Positions 37,557-50,031 of a stretch of 64,000 nt of DNA are shown one piece after another. A program made the translations under genes and the position numbers. Within the stretch, counting starts at the first letter, position 1, and every line of letters begins with the position of its first letter. The notes beneath the pieces are model-generated. The model had not been told where the DNA came from. It saw only the letters and a list, made by a program, of their open reading frames with translations, and made no database searches. Origin of the DNA: Cinnamomum chago (lineage: Eukaryota > Streptophyta > Magnoliopsida > Laurales > Lauraceae); the NCBI GenBank assembly GCA_038049695.1, contig CP142453.1:111262501-111326500 (forward strand), read 5' to 3'.

Positions 37557-38134
37557 ATGCAAGGAAGTGAGAGTGAGGCGGTGTTTGATTCCTTGAATCT
37601 GAACCCACAGCTTTTAATCAATGAAGTTCTCAATGCAGTAGACGATATGGTTGATGGAGCCTTTGATTTCTATCACGGGTATTATTTGATGAAATGTCCT
37701 TTCTATTGATTTCCATCTCACCCTTTTCATTTCTCGGTCTAACGCGCTCTTTTTTACTCTACTTAATTGTTGCTAAAGGCAAGCAACTGAGATTTTGGGC
37801 GACTTGGGGGAAGATAAATCGGGTGAGCTGAGCCGGGTAAGTTGTTTAATTGTGATTGATAGGCAGTTCCTTTGGACCAAATTTACTTAGAGCCTGTTTG
37901 TTTAATGGGTGTTTGGAGTTTGAAGCAATGCTTCCTTTCTATTGAAGAGGATGGAGATGAGGGATTGAAGGTGAAGATCCACAAGGGGCCATCAAATAAT
38001 CTCCCCTCTGATAGTAAATTATTACTATTTTTTTATTTGAATGACAATTTTTGTTATTGATCATGCTTAACAGTACTAGAGGACTATAGACTAGCTAAAA
38101 TGCCAAAAACACAGAAGCATCTGACACCCCCCTC

Positions 38135-38168
<34 letters not shown>

Positions 38169-41100
38169 TCAACAACAAATTGTAGTATCAAGAACCATCT
38201 TTCCTTAGCTAATGAATCATCAATGTCATTGGCAGTCTGTTTGATGGGTGAGAAAGAAGCATTTAGGAAGCTAGCCTAAGGCGCTTTGCATTGTCCTGAA
38301 CCTCACTTGGTAACACAGAGAATCACCTTCTACCAAGATATCATGCAGATTCGAAGCCCTACTCTCAGCAGACAGTTCTACTTTATTAACCAAACAAAAG
38401 CTGACAGGATCTGAGAAAGAGAGAATGCATGTAGAGTTGGAATCTTGAATAATGCCTCCAATACCTACTGTAGCCAGATTAACCTTTGCACTCCCATCAA
38501 AATTAGCTTGAAGAGACCTTCCGGAGGAGGATACCATCTTGGTCTAGGCTGAGTAAAAACCACCCACGAATCCACCACCTTCTTCCCACTAAGCACAATT
38601 ACATCTTGGCCTATTTAAAATGATTGCTGACCACATCACCCAAGTAAATTAAGCCATAGGAAAGTAATGGTGAGATCTACCAACCCACCCCCCCGGCCCC
38701 CATGAATTACTTGGAATTAAATAGGAAGTAGGCAAATGAGGCTTTAAGAGTTAAAAGATTCTGTCTTTCTTGTTTATGTAATAAGTATTCTGAATGTGAT
38801 ATTTCTTCACATCTATGTAAATTGACAAGTCGTATTACATAAAATTGTGAATTCAAACTTATTAAAAGGAGAAAAGTATATTCATTATCTAGAGGGAAGC
38901 ATCCCTTCCATTTTTTTTTAAAAGTTAAAGTTAGTTTATCGAAAATTCTCTAATAAAACTGATTTTTCCACTGACTAGTGCATGCTGGATTCCAATAGAA
39001 GAAAAGGCACAAAACTCCTTCCACTCACAACAGATTTCTTTTTTAATATCTTACATGGCGTTGTTACGTTTGCTTCAAAATGTGCATGGGGATGGCCTCA
39101 AAATATGAAGCCCAAATCCCAATAACTAGTATCTTCTAAAGATAAGGATATTGACATTCTGAAGACTGTTAATTTGATATATTCATTGTTCTTTAACTTC
39201 ATCAACATTGCGAAGCTTGTAATTGTATATGATTCCTAACTTCTAATAATATTTGATCATTGGTACTTACTATTTCGGTTGGTGGAACCATATTTTTTTA
39301 GCTTTGCAAAATGACGGCACTTTTGTGTTGTCAGATCTTGGTATGACATAATATGACACATGCGGGTAACTGGGGTCAAGAAAATTGTATCTGTCTTGAT
39401 GTATGCGTAATTTGGATGGGTTGTCCTCCTTCGTGGTTAAACTAGGCTTGGTTGTTCTAGTCACGTGATTATTTTCCTCGTTAGGTCTAGTTTCTTCCTA
39501 TTCAGACCTAGTTAAAGAAGAAGCCAAATTGCCAATCATGGAGCAAGGTCAAGTACACATGGGCAGGGGGTTGCTGCAAGTGGAAAGGTCTTCAGTGGAC
39601 CAGGGATTGACCAGGGATAGAACCCATTAAACACACTTGATTGACTATTTTTAACCACAGATACTCTTTTTCTTTCTTTCTTTTTTCTCTGTCTTGGGCT
39701 TGAGCCGTGAGAGCTGTGAGTGGAGATCGAAGCTGTGTAGCAAGCAGATGACTGTCACTTTGGGGGTCAGTGTCAATTCTTCGACAGTGCAAATCGTGAG
39801 GGGGTTGATTTGATCATAGTTGGACCACAGGCCAGAGCTCTTTTAGCTTGAAAGTGCTCTAGATCAGCCCAACAGCCTCTCTGGGTAATCTGTACTTCTG
39901 TCTTTTGGAAATTCTACAATGATAAAAAATGAAAAAGAACATGCTAAAATTCTGATGAAGAACCATCTTTTATACTATTCTCAAGAACATTAAGATCATG
40001 CATTGCCTGGCAACTCCCTGAGTCCCTACTTGATCAGATCCAATTGAGCGAGAGTCCTAATTTTGAACTATGGATGCATGGAGTGTTGAGGCTTCGTATT
40101 TCAGTCACTGTTTTTATTCATGTGATCTATAGTAGTAGTTTGCATGTGTATCTTTAATCTTTTCTCCCATATGTTTTGTTTATTTGTTTTTTCGTATTTT
40201 TGGGTCAGATCCTTTTGTTTTGTGTTTATAGGGGGTTTCCTCCATCCGTCACAAGGTTCAAGCAGTTCTGGACAAGCGGCTGGGTATGTGGGAGAAATAT
40301 TGCCTCTTGCATTGTTTTGCTGTTCCTGAAGGATTTTCGTTGCCTAAAGCTGTAAGTTTTTGTCTTGCTACCTATCAGAGTGAGAAGTATCTCTCTCTCT
40401 CTCTCTCTCTATACTTTCAGAGTTTTGTCACACATCGCACCACAGTTGTCAATTTCATTTCAACCCGGAGTGAGCCTCCATTAGTCAAATATTTAGGCTG
40501 TTTGATGGTCCCTTTGGAAATTAAAAATTAAAAAAATTAAAAACAAAATAAGTTGAGACTGAACTAACTTAGTTTCTACATATTTACCTCATTAAACAAA
40601 GTTGTGAATATAAAATGAGATATGTTATCTTTCTCAGAAAAAAAGGGGAGATATGTTATGTCTACGATATGCCCAGAAATTAAGCTAGTCACGTTTGAGG
40701 CTTTTGATCAATCTCTAGCTTAAAGACATGGTACCATAGTTGTTAATTTTGTTTTGGACCCTATTTTGGTTTGGCCTCCAAAATGAAATGTTTTGGAGTT
40801 ACATTTTGGGAAAATAAATAAAAATAAAATATACATATATTCTAGAAAAATAAAAAATAATTTATGCATCAAATTCATTATGATAAAACAATATTATAAC
40901 ATGCAAGTATAAAATTTAAGCACATTCCTTACCATAATAAAGCGTAAACATAATTTTTATGATAATAAAAGTTAACAACCTTTAAGATTGAAGTTTAGAC
41001 ACATTCCCCACATTCCCACAACATTTCAGCAATTTCAGAAATTTCGTCCATTTCTCCCGAAATCCATTTTTTTGACCGAAATTAAGCAAAAGTCAAACCG

Positions 41101-44100
41101 AAAAGCTACATTATACATTTTGTTTTGGCTTCATGGACGAAACAAAAAATTTCGGCCTTTTCGGCTGAAACGAAGTGAAATTGATGACTCTGTGTGTGTG
41201 GTACCCTTTCTTGTTTGTGTTGAAGCTTAGGGAGCTGATTGCGAAGTGAGAGAGATTTCTTCTTTTGCCAAAAACAAAACCTTAAAGAGGTTTTATATGG
41301 ATCCAAAGGGACTAAAGCCCCATCTTTAGAAGTTGTCTTAGGAGAATTTTTAAAAAAGAAAATAAAAAATAATATTGGATTCGGATGGTCTGGATTTGTG
41401 CCTCCATGGTTTCAACCAAAACAAGGCCTTTTTAATCTATTGAGCCATAACACATTGATGATGGCCTACCAAGGGGAAGGGTTCGACCAAAGAAGACGTG
41501 GATGGCGTTGGTAAAGTTAGATTTGAAGAAGAGCAATTTATCTCAGAATTTGGTTCAAGATAGATCGGAATAGAGAAACGAAATTCATGTAGCTGACCCT
41601 GACCCCAACATAGTTGGGCAAGGCTTTGATTATGATGATAGTGATATCATTTTGGAGAAAGCTCCTAAAAGAAAATGTTTTCACCGAACAAAACAGTATC
41701 GACAACTTACCCTCTGTTTGGGAAGGGGAGGAAATGGGAGGGAGGAAAAAAAAAGGGGGGGGGGGGGGGGGGGAAATGGGGGAAAGTAGGGGAAAAAGTA
41801 TGAATTTACTAAAGTGCCCTTTATTTGTAAAATATAATTTTGAAGTTTTTGCAAAAGTAAGGACAAAATGGTAATTTTGAATCTATCTCACAAACAAACA
41901 AAAATCTACTTTTTCACTTTTCTTCCCCCTACTTTTTGACTTCCCAAACAAGAGGAGGTAAAATTAATTTTCCCTCCCCTCCCCTCCCCTCCCCTTCATT
42001 TTCCTTCCCCCTCAAATTTTCCCTCCCCTCCCCCCTTCCCAAACACAGGGTTAGTGTCGCACAAAGATGGCATACATGTACTGTTTCCACTCTTGTTCAT
42101 TGCTAGCCATTGGATATGACGTTGCAGATGTGCATAAAGATGCTTAATTAAAAAATATCTCCCACTGAAGTGCTTGCGTTAAAATCAATAAATATGAGAT
42201 TTTTTTTTCAAATTGTGATTGAACTATTTTCAGATTGGGGTGTTCAAAATTTGGGATGGTAATGGAACACCCAGGATCTGGTTAGATAGATCTGTTTCTT
42301 CTCTGCATCCTTAGCTTATAGTGGAATGGTGAGATTTGTAAAAGATTTTTGCTTTATTTAGTTTGAAACATATTCAATTAGTGGGGCATTTGGAAATGCT
42401 GGTTGGAGTGAACCCATTCTCCCTTGCTTTAATATGTGCACAGCTTAGAGACTGATAGTTATCAGTTTGCAATAAACCTGTTTCCAGTTTGGAGCCCCCT
42501 TGCACATTTCATGCCCTTTTCTACTTCAGCTGTGTTTAATACTTTTTGAGAGAAATTCTCTACATTTGAGATTTTTTTTTTGAATTATCAGAGGAGAATT
42601 ATCTTGTCCAAACAATTTACAAGAAAAAGAAAAACTGCTCTGGGCTTGAAGGCACTGGTCACTTGCATAGTTGCATTGAAGACGATTCATTTAGAGCTAT
42701 ATAGTGAACTTCAACAGTTTGTGATTTATATTTATTTATTTATCTTTTGAAACTGGCCTATTGGACTGAGGAATTTCGTAGAGATTCGTGAGAGCTATCT
42801 CTTTTTTTGGATATTCCTTACCCTCTCTGATAAGATTCAGTTACTAAAAGAGTAATAATACATCTAATAAAAAACTTAATCAAAAGGTGATGTTCCAGAG
42901 GGTGTGCACCTTGAAGGAAGCAATTTCTAGTTTACAAGTTTGAAAGAAAGCTTTGATCTTTCTCGGTTTTGTACAGAGTTAATTCCTCAAAGGGTTTGCA
43001 CTATGTAGATTGTGCCTTGTTTCCCTGGAATAAGTGCTGAAATTAATCAAAAGGTAGCAATTTGTTGAAATTCTCGGACTTTTTATATCAGTGTTAGAAT
43101 ATTAGCAAATGCATGTTTTTTTTGGTCTCTATATTGCATCTGAACTTTTGAATACATCTTTCTTTTGCAGGACTCGTCCGATAACAACTTACTGCCTCAG
43201 GACGTGCTGTCTGATGCAGAGCTTGATGCTCAATTAGATTCACTGAGAGAGAAGCTTGTTGTGGTAAACACCTCCAATTTGTTTATTTTACAATCTGCCA
43301 CCCTTATGTTGGTGTTATCCCTTAGGAGATTGTCTTTGAGATTCTAGGTGGCTGCTGCAGATTGGAAGGGAATCTGCAGAGCTGCATACAGAGCTCCGTG
43401 CACTAGAGAAACAGTCTGTTTTAAGCAGCAGTTGTGCCGGGTCTATTGCTGAGGCATTTGAACCATTTGAGCAGAGCTCAACTCGTGACATGTTCAATGG
43501 TATGTCTTCTGGTCTTAATTTTTTATTTTTTTATTTTATTTTGGTGGAGTAGCTGTTTAGAAAGACATATCTGTTAGGTTATTGCTTTTTTGTATTTGAG
43601 TAAATTTCCAATATATCTTTTGACAATGCCTTTGAAATGTTTCTCACACAATTGAATGGCCTCTTTGTTATAATATTTTTTCATATGTGATATTGGAGTA
43701 TAGCGGTTGTTTGTTATATTATGTTAAGAAATATTACTGACTTCTTGGTTGTTACTCAGTTTACATATTGGTTGATATCCATATACACCTTATTGAACTT
43801 GCGGTTATTTGCATATGCTGAAATGAGGACACAGTTTGAAAAAATGTGGCAACCCATGATCATTGCCTCAATATAAAAAAGTGAAGATAAGAGATCCTTC
43901 TTTTTCTATGACCTCAATATAAAAAAGTGAAGATAAGAGATCCTTCTTTTTTTATGACCACATTTATAAATTGGGTCATCTATTTCCAACCAGCCTTTTG
44001 TGGCAGCCTAAACAGTGCCTTTGTGCACCATAACTTCTCTTATTCCTTTGTAAGAAGCGGCCAGTTTGGCCCAGGAGTAAATTCAAGTGAGTTAGGGGGA

Positions 44101-47100
44101 TTCTCTTTTATGAATCCAGTTTTTTTCCCCCACTTAGCCCTCCGAAATTACTTCCATCAGATGTATAATATTTTTTAATAGTAAGATGATATTTGTGTGA
44201 CAAAGGAGACAGCCTTTATTGAGAAAAGCAAATGCAAATTAGTTTTTGGTGAGATCCCAAAGAGTCATAGCTTCAAGTTCAATAACTTGCCTACATGCAT
44301 TTCTTTCCATTCATACTGGACCTTAGGTATGTACAACATGGTTCAAAATAGTAGCCGCTACGCAGCGTAGCGCCCACATTATCGGCCACAGCAGTTGAGG
44401 TCACTACGCTATTTTGAAAATAACAGCGCTACGGTGTAAAACCTAGTAAAGCCAATCTATTTTAATTTAAAACATTATTTTTCCTATTTTCTCTCCTCAA
44501 TGGTCTTTCCTAAAGTTGTCTCTATGGTTCCAAATCACTAAAAGAACACAAGATTGGCTATTACACAATATTTGAATTCTTTTGACCACTTAAAAAAACC
44601 CGCCCTACTATGTTGCTACGTATCGCCCGCTGCGTAGCGTTTTGGCTACTGGTCGCTACGCCCGCTGCAACCGCTATTTTAATCATTGATGTACAAATAG
44701 ATTTGAAACTCATGCAGTAATTGAGATCTTGGAGCCATAAGAAATACTGCTAGGTTTCTAAGTATCAAATAAACCAAAAGGAAGTATTGCCATAAAACTG
44801 TGATCGTCCCTTGGACCGATCCTCTCTATTTATAATCACTATTGCGCTAATTACAGAAAGTTACATATCCATTACATCCTAATCATCTGAGTCAGCATCA
44901 ATCTTGATACAATCTAAGCGTTCTTATCAATATAGACAAGTTTGATATGGTGGGCCACACTGTCTAACACTAAGTAGCCAACATTCTTAACCTTTCTATT
45001 GTTCTAGTCCAGCTTGATACTATTTAGAAGCACCTCATTACCCCCACATAGGGGTGTACAAAAAATTTGTCGATCAGTCAATCCGATCCAATCCGCGGAT
45101 TTTGATCCGATCAGAAGGACAACGGATTGGTGACAGATTGTAAATTGTGTGATCCGTTAGCAACAGATTGGTGGCGGATTTCACCCTTAATCCGCGGATC
45201 CGATCCGATCCGATCCGTTGTCATTAAATATAAATAAATATATATATATAAAATAAGAAAAAAAAATGTAAGGTCTCAATATGTAACCTTATGAATAGAA
45301 GAGGATAGGATAGGCATATAGCTCTTAACTCATGCCCCTTTAATTCAGTGGCTTCAGAATTCATGAGTTTTTTCTTCTTTTTTTCTCCATGTAATGTACA
45401 GGGATGGATTGAACGGATTAATCCGATCCGATCCGCTCTTGCACGGATCGGATTTTAACAGCTACGGATTGGTGACTGATTCCAAATCCGTCAATCCGTA
45501 GGTAACAGATTGGTAATGGATTTGGCCCAATCCGATCCGTGTACAGCTATGGTTTAAAATCTCGTTCTCAGTCGCAGCCGCGGTATCGGCCGGGCCGAAA
45601 AACCGATATGATATCGGTATCGGTCGCGGATATCGGTCCGTCGCAGTGTGAAATTTTTTTTAATCCAAAAAAATTCGCAAAAATATCCAAAAATCCAGAA
45701 TATTAGAAAATGTTGGAAAACAATATTTTTTTCCATTAATAACAATAATAAATCAAAATCTCGGTCACATTAAGTTATGAGTCCTGTCTGTGTCGCAATT
45801 CGCTGTTTTCTCCAGTATTTCATATAATGTAACCATTATTGATGCTCATGATCAATTTATTAGTGTAAAATATAAGAAAATAATGATAAGAGATCAAGTA
45901 TCATTTAATACTAACTCAATCATCAAAATAAGTTGTGAAATCCATGACCATGAAGATAAAATATTAAAATGTGAAACATGATAGTGAGATAAATCAATCA
46001 AAAAGCACTTGGACATTGAAAGGTTTATGGTTTACCTGAAATTAGGGGAGACTAGAGAGATAGAGATTGATGAGCATGATAGCCGAATTCCAAGTGGAGT
46101 GTTGCCCATGCTCGATATCATCATCATCATCATTTATTCGGTATGGATTGTTAAAGAATACATAATAGTTAAAGTAAGGGAGTATGTTGATTTTCTTACC
46201 AAAATAAAATGATTTTTTTCAAGAAATAGTGTTGAAAATATGCAAGAAAATGAGCTAAGGATGAGGGGTTTCTCTAAGGAGATGAGTGGAGAGAAAGAAT
46301 GAGGAAAAAAGTGAAAAATTTAGGGTTTTTTTACCATTATTTCATCTTGGCCGATATTTTGACCAAGATGGACCGATATATCGGTTTAATATCGGCCGAG
46401 ATGGACCGATATTTTGGTCTGCGATACCGAGACCGATATATCACCAAAATATCGGACCGGTATGGGCCGATACTGGTTCATATCAGCCGATATGAACCGG
46501 TATCGGCCGATATTTTATACCATGGTGTAGACCCCTACCCACACAGTTTTCTTAGGTCAGTTCTCAACCTCAGCATCCTTGGGAGGAACCCTTGCAGTAC
46601 AAACTTCCGATCATGCTCGAATGCATCTTTATGTGAACATAATAACCTATGTTTAATTTTATTTATTCTTTTTCCTTTTTTTTAAATCAGACTTATGGAC
46701 ATTAATCCCCCCAGGGTACCCATATCAAATGTGTTATGACATTAGGTGTAGGCTTTATTTCAGGTATGGCTCTTCATGATTCATATTATATATTAAAGAA
46801 ATACTAGCACAATAACCCATGCTGAGCACGGGTACGTCCATACAATGCAATTCAAATATTCACTCATACAATGCAAATAAAATATTCATGCATAGCAATG
46901 AGTTTTTAGAAAGAAAGAAAAAAATAATACAACAATACATATTTTCAGAATTGAAAATCGGGACAGTAGAAAGGGAAAATGAGAAGTGAGGTGGAAAAAA
47001 AAGTATATGTAGAAATGGAATAGGATATGCGGGCAAAAAGGTAATTTTGCATAAATTAAAAAAAAAGAAAAGAAAAGGTTATGGGTAGTTATAAGAAGTG

Positions 47101-47879
47101 GGCAGTAGTTATAATAAGTGAGAAGTTATATTTCAGTTACGGTCAAAATCAAATCAAGTGGTCAAAATTATCTAAAAAGCCTCCAGCTTAATATATAATA
47201 ATTCTTTTTTGGTGAAGGATATTAAAGAAATACTTGGAAACTACAAATGTATATTTTGCTTGAAGGCATGCATCAGTTTATGACACATCTAAGAACAATC
47301 TACTAGATGTGCATCACCCCTGTTTGAACAGGCTTGGGTTTTGAATGGTCTTGGACCCTTTGCGTACCTGAGATACAATCCTGATCCTGGTGTTGTCCAT
47401 TTACCAAAACCATAGGCAAAGGGCAGTGGTGGATACTGATTATTTGTTCTATATTCCACCTCAACAAAATATTTCAATTAGTGAGAGATTTTCACTTCAA
47501 TTAGTTAAGATAAAACGGTAAATGATACCTATTTATGATTCAATGATGAGAATCTAGTTCACTTTCAATTTTTGCATTATGCAGAGATGGTGAGAACTGC
47601 ATCTGAGTTGCGTAAGAAAATGGAAACACTGAACACCAAGAGGAGGGAAGAGAGTGAATGCGCTAGAATCAAGAGGATATACAGTCCAGATGAGAATGGG
47701 GCTACAATGCACAGCAAGGGTAAGCTTAATTAAAATCATTTTTTTTTTTTCAAATCAATTAATCGAACACAAAAGGATTTAGTGATTTGAGACTAAAAAT
47801 TTCTGTTGTAGGGCCCTCTCTCAATTTGACAGATCTCGAGGAGTTTGTGGATTACATGAAAGACATGGGAAATCGTTAA
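37557..47879 (+). CDS. MIS12: MIS12 kinetochore protein homologue, seven coding exons
   Basis: MIS12 belongs to the MIND/Mis12 complex, which links centromeric chromatin to the outer kinetochore. The coding exons are 37557-37678, 37779-37836, 40232-40351, 43171-43263, 43361-43499, 47585-47719 and 47812-47879. All are GT-AG and in frame, giving 244 residues, close to 238 for the Arabidopsis protein as I recall it. The N-terminus MQGSESEAVFDSLNLNPQ followed by NAVDDMVDGAFDFY matches the conserved Mis12 head. A middle block has LDKRLGMWEKYCLLHCFAVP. A helical region (about residues 105-150) has DAELDAQLDSLREKL and ELHTELRALEKQ, likely coiled coil. The C-terminus NLTDLEEFVDYMKDM is also conserved in type. 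Introns 2, 3 and 5 are long and carry transposons; intron 5 alone is about 4.1 kb. The coding frame is intact. Confidence 0.93.
38240..38640 (-). pseudogene. RNase H-like remnant of a retroelement
   Basis: In reverse this encodes part of an RVT_3/RNase H-like domain: LQANFDGSAKVN, then GIGGIIQDSNS, then VELSAESRASNLHDILVEGDSL. In the family these correspond to the first Asp strand and the VEGDS strand. The domain is incomplete and has stops on both sides. Such domains end many plant LINE polyproteins. It lies in MIS12 intron 2, antisense to the gene. Confidence 0.75.
40735..41192. mobile_element. Probable non-autonomous hAT-like element with TTTCGG repeats
   Basis: The left end CATAGTTGTTAATTT and the inverse of the right end CAGAGTCATCAATTT match at 11 of 15 bases. 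CGAAA and TTTCGG words crowd the right side. The flanks CATGGTAC and TGTGGTAC are similar, with a TG microsatellite at the right junction that blurs the boundary. It lies in MIS12 intron 3 and has no coding capacity. Confidence 0.4.
41464..41645 (+). mobile_element. LINE 3'-end fragment in MIS12 intron 3
   Basis: This is the same 3' terminal part as at 16900-17115 and 9765-10100: AAGGGGAAGG followed by AAGACGTGGATGG, then GATAGATCGGAATAGAGAAACG, and a TGATTATGATGAT tail. It is a 5'-truncated dead copy. Confidence 0.75.
41710..42050. mobile_element. Tourist-like MITE with TTA duplication
   Basis: The left end CCCTCTGTTTGGGAAGGGG and the inverse of the right end CCCTGTGTTTGGGAAGGGG are almost identical. 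TTA flanks both sides (41707-41709 and 42051-42053), as expected for PIF/Harbinger MITEs. The interior is G-rich on one side and C-rich on the other, so it can fold into a hairpin. It lies in MIS12 intron 3. Confidence 0.75.
43866..43957. repeat. 46-bp tandem duplication in MIS12 intron 5
   Basis: CCTCAATATAAAAAAGTGAAG and the following GATAAGAGATCCTTC are present twice, starting at 43866 and 43912. This is a recent direct duplication with almost no divergence. Confidence 0.85.
44337..44688. mobile_element. Non-autonomous hAT element, family A copy 2
   Basis: This 352-bp element starts CATGGTTCAAAATAG and ends CTATTTTAATCATTG. It is flanked by a perfect 8-bp duplication ATGTACAA (44329-44336 and 44689-44696). 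GTAGCG and CGCTACG words are packed near both ends. The AT-rich middle is shared with copies at 14510 and 63026. It lies in MIS12 intron 5. Confidence 0.88.
45049..46537. mobile_element. Outer non-autonomous hAT element with GATCCG repeats
   Basis: The element begins TAGGGGTGTACA, and the inverse of its right end is TAGGGGTCTACA. The flanks CCCCCACA (45041-45048) and CCCACACA (46538-46545) match at 7 of 8 bases. AATCCGATCC and GATCCG words are repeated many times at both ends. Without the inner insertion it would be about 500 bp. It has no coding capacity and lies in MIS12 intron 5. Confidence 0.75.
45547..46524. mobile_element. Inner non-autonomous hAT element with CGGCCGATA repeats
   Basis: The left end is CTATGGTTTAAAATCTCGG and the inverse of the right end CATGGTATAAAATATCGG. 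The flanks GTGTACAG (45539-45546) and GTGTAGAC (46525-46532) match at 6 of 8 bases and lie inside the right end of the outer element. CGGCCGATAT, ACCGATAT and related words crowd both ends, as in the full hAT element at 57426. The middle has no recognisable transposase. Confidence 0.75.
46804..47218 (-). mobile_element. Helitron-like element
   Basis: Read in reverse, the segment ends with a small hairpin (CCCGTGC, TCA, GCATGGG) about nine bases before CTAG and then a T, the usual 3' end of a plant Helitron. Its other end reads TATATTAAGCTGGAGGC, also Helitron-like. However, ATATTAAAGAAATACT occurs at both borders (46789-46804 and 47219-47234), which is not expected for a Helitron, so the boundaries need care. 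Confidence 0.45.
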
Positions 47880-49917
47880 CACAATTAGTATAACATTCGA
47901 TGCATTATGACGTGGCAGGTGTGTGGGTCAAGAGTCACACAAATATTATGACTCATGCTTGCTTTGCTAATGATACTACACTGCAACTTGGCATTTCTTT
48001 GTAGATCATGGTCCATGGATTGTAACATCCCAGAATATTTACTGGCTGGAATATGTAATGTTTTAAAAGTTTTTGAGGTGTGTAATATGTGCCTTCCTGA
48101 AATGTTCTATGGCAGAATATCCATCACTATCATGAATCACCTTTAGAGGAGAAAACTGTACTGTACATAAGGTGAAATGGTAGAGAGCCTGTTCTCTTTA
48201 ATGTACTATATAGAGCAGAAGAATAACCTGATGTCTGTTGAAATTTGGGAAGTGAGATGGATCAATTAGACAGTCCAGATTGAACGAAATTGCCCATGTG
48301 TCCACGTGAACCAGGTTTGTTGTAATACAGGTTGAACTTAGATCAAGCGTGTTGATGAAAGGCACTTGATCATTTTACATGGGCAGCAGGACTAGCTGTG
48401 CATCAATGCATCATCAGATCATGAGACCCCCATTCACCCTGGTCACTCTTTTGATGGATGTGCCCAATTCCACCAAATAATTCTCTTAAGCTGTTTACAA
48501 GCTGTCCACCCAACATCTGCAATGCCAAGGTTCATCTTTAATTTTTACGTTCAAATGTTTTTTTTTTTTTTTTTTTTTTCTCTTTAAAAGAATAATGGAT
48601 CCATGTGGCTGCATGGATGGATGATCAAGACTGTCCATTTGGTGGGCCCTGCTGCTTCTGTGGAAACCTGGCCCTATCCATTTAAGTAGATGATCCGAAA
48701 CTTCCAACGCCAGGGTTGAAGAGTATCCAAGGAAACTTGAAGGTGGACGTCGAAAAATATTCATGATGTGAATCATAAAGTCAACACGAGAAGAACAAGA
48801 ACACAGTGTGTGTTTATTGGGTCCATCCACACAAAGTTGGTGAAGAGGTTGTGATTTACACATTTAAGCACCACTAGCTAGTTTTATTTAGGACCCAAGG
48901 CCTTAAAATGGATGGTTATTTAGTGCCCAGAACCTCTCCTCAACCCTCTTGATCGGGCCCCGAAAACGCGGATCGGAGCTTTCGGAGTGGATCTGTCTTT
49001 GGAGCGCAGTTCGACCATCGTCAGCGCACGGTTCAACCGAATATGGAGCGAACTGTGTAGAATTTTGATTTTTTGTGCATTTTTTTTTTCTATAAGCTTG
49101 ATATTTATCTTTTGAATAAAGAAAATTCTTTTTACTTATTAATTATTGTCTATTTTATGTGATCAAATTGTAAAGTGAATTCTTTTCTCTATTTTTTATG
49201 CTTGAATACATGGATAAGATAGATTTGTGTCCATTAGTTAATTGTTTATAGACTCACAAGCACTATGTTGTATAAGCGTTCCGGCAGCGCTCCGGATATA
49301 TAATTATTTTAAAACTTAGCGCTTTGGCGTTCTCGCTCCCGCTCCGCGCTCTGGGCACTTAGGGTTATAATATGATTGTCCATAGATCAGAGTTGAACAT
49401 CAAATGGTTAGTGGGCCACCACCATAGTTTTAATTGAAGGAAAAGATCCTCACTTATCTCTTTAACAGTTTTAACATATCAATCATAAAAGAAATAGGCT
49501 GCATGCACCAATTAGACACTCACATGCAATTTAATCTATTGACATAAATATTATTCTCATAATCACTCTCAGAAAAACATCAGAATTTATTCAAATTTAG
49601 AAGTTTTGTTGGAATATTACTGGAAAATCTTGTTGGAAATGAATTGAATTTTGTGCCTAAAAAGCTACCCATATACATCAAGGGGAGGGACGAGCATGCG
49701 CATTTATTTTGAATGGTTCAAATATCAATAAATGGCACCCCCACGTTGAGTTCCATGCCCTTAATATTCGTTTGACCAAGCGTGTACGATGCGTTATTGT
49801 TTGCCATGGGGCCTTGGAGCGACCATATAACAGGGAGGAGGACTCGTTCTCTACTCCCAACAGCCACCCATGTGTCCCAATCTCCTCATACCTTCATCCT
49901 CTTACCAACAACAAAAT
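47880..49917. other. Spacer between MIS12 and the LEA-like gene
   Basis: No gene is seen. The left part is the MIS12 3' region. A T-run lies at about 48559-48580. At about 48960-49370 both sides carry GCGCTCCG, CGGAGC and GCGCAG-type words around an AT-rich middle, suggesting another subterminal-repeat element, though I could not fix its ends. The last few hundred bases are the LEA-like promoter, with an ACGT core near 49743. Confidence 0.5.
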
Positions 49918-49926
49918 CTATATAAA
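49918..49926 (+). promoter_or_regulatory. TATA box of the LEA-like gene
   Basis: CTATATAAA lies about 110 bases upstream of the ATG at 50032, a normal distance allowing a leader of about 80 bases. Confidence 0.65.
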
Positions 49927-50031
49927 CAGAACAACATCTTATCTTTCATCCATGCAATCAAGAACACAACAACCACATACACACTAATCAAGAGAAGAAG
50001 TATACTTTTTGTAGTTAGTTTTTGAGAAATC

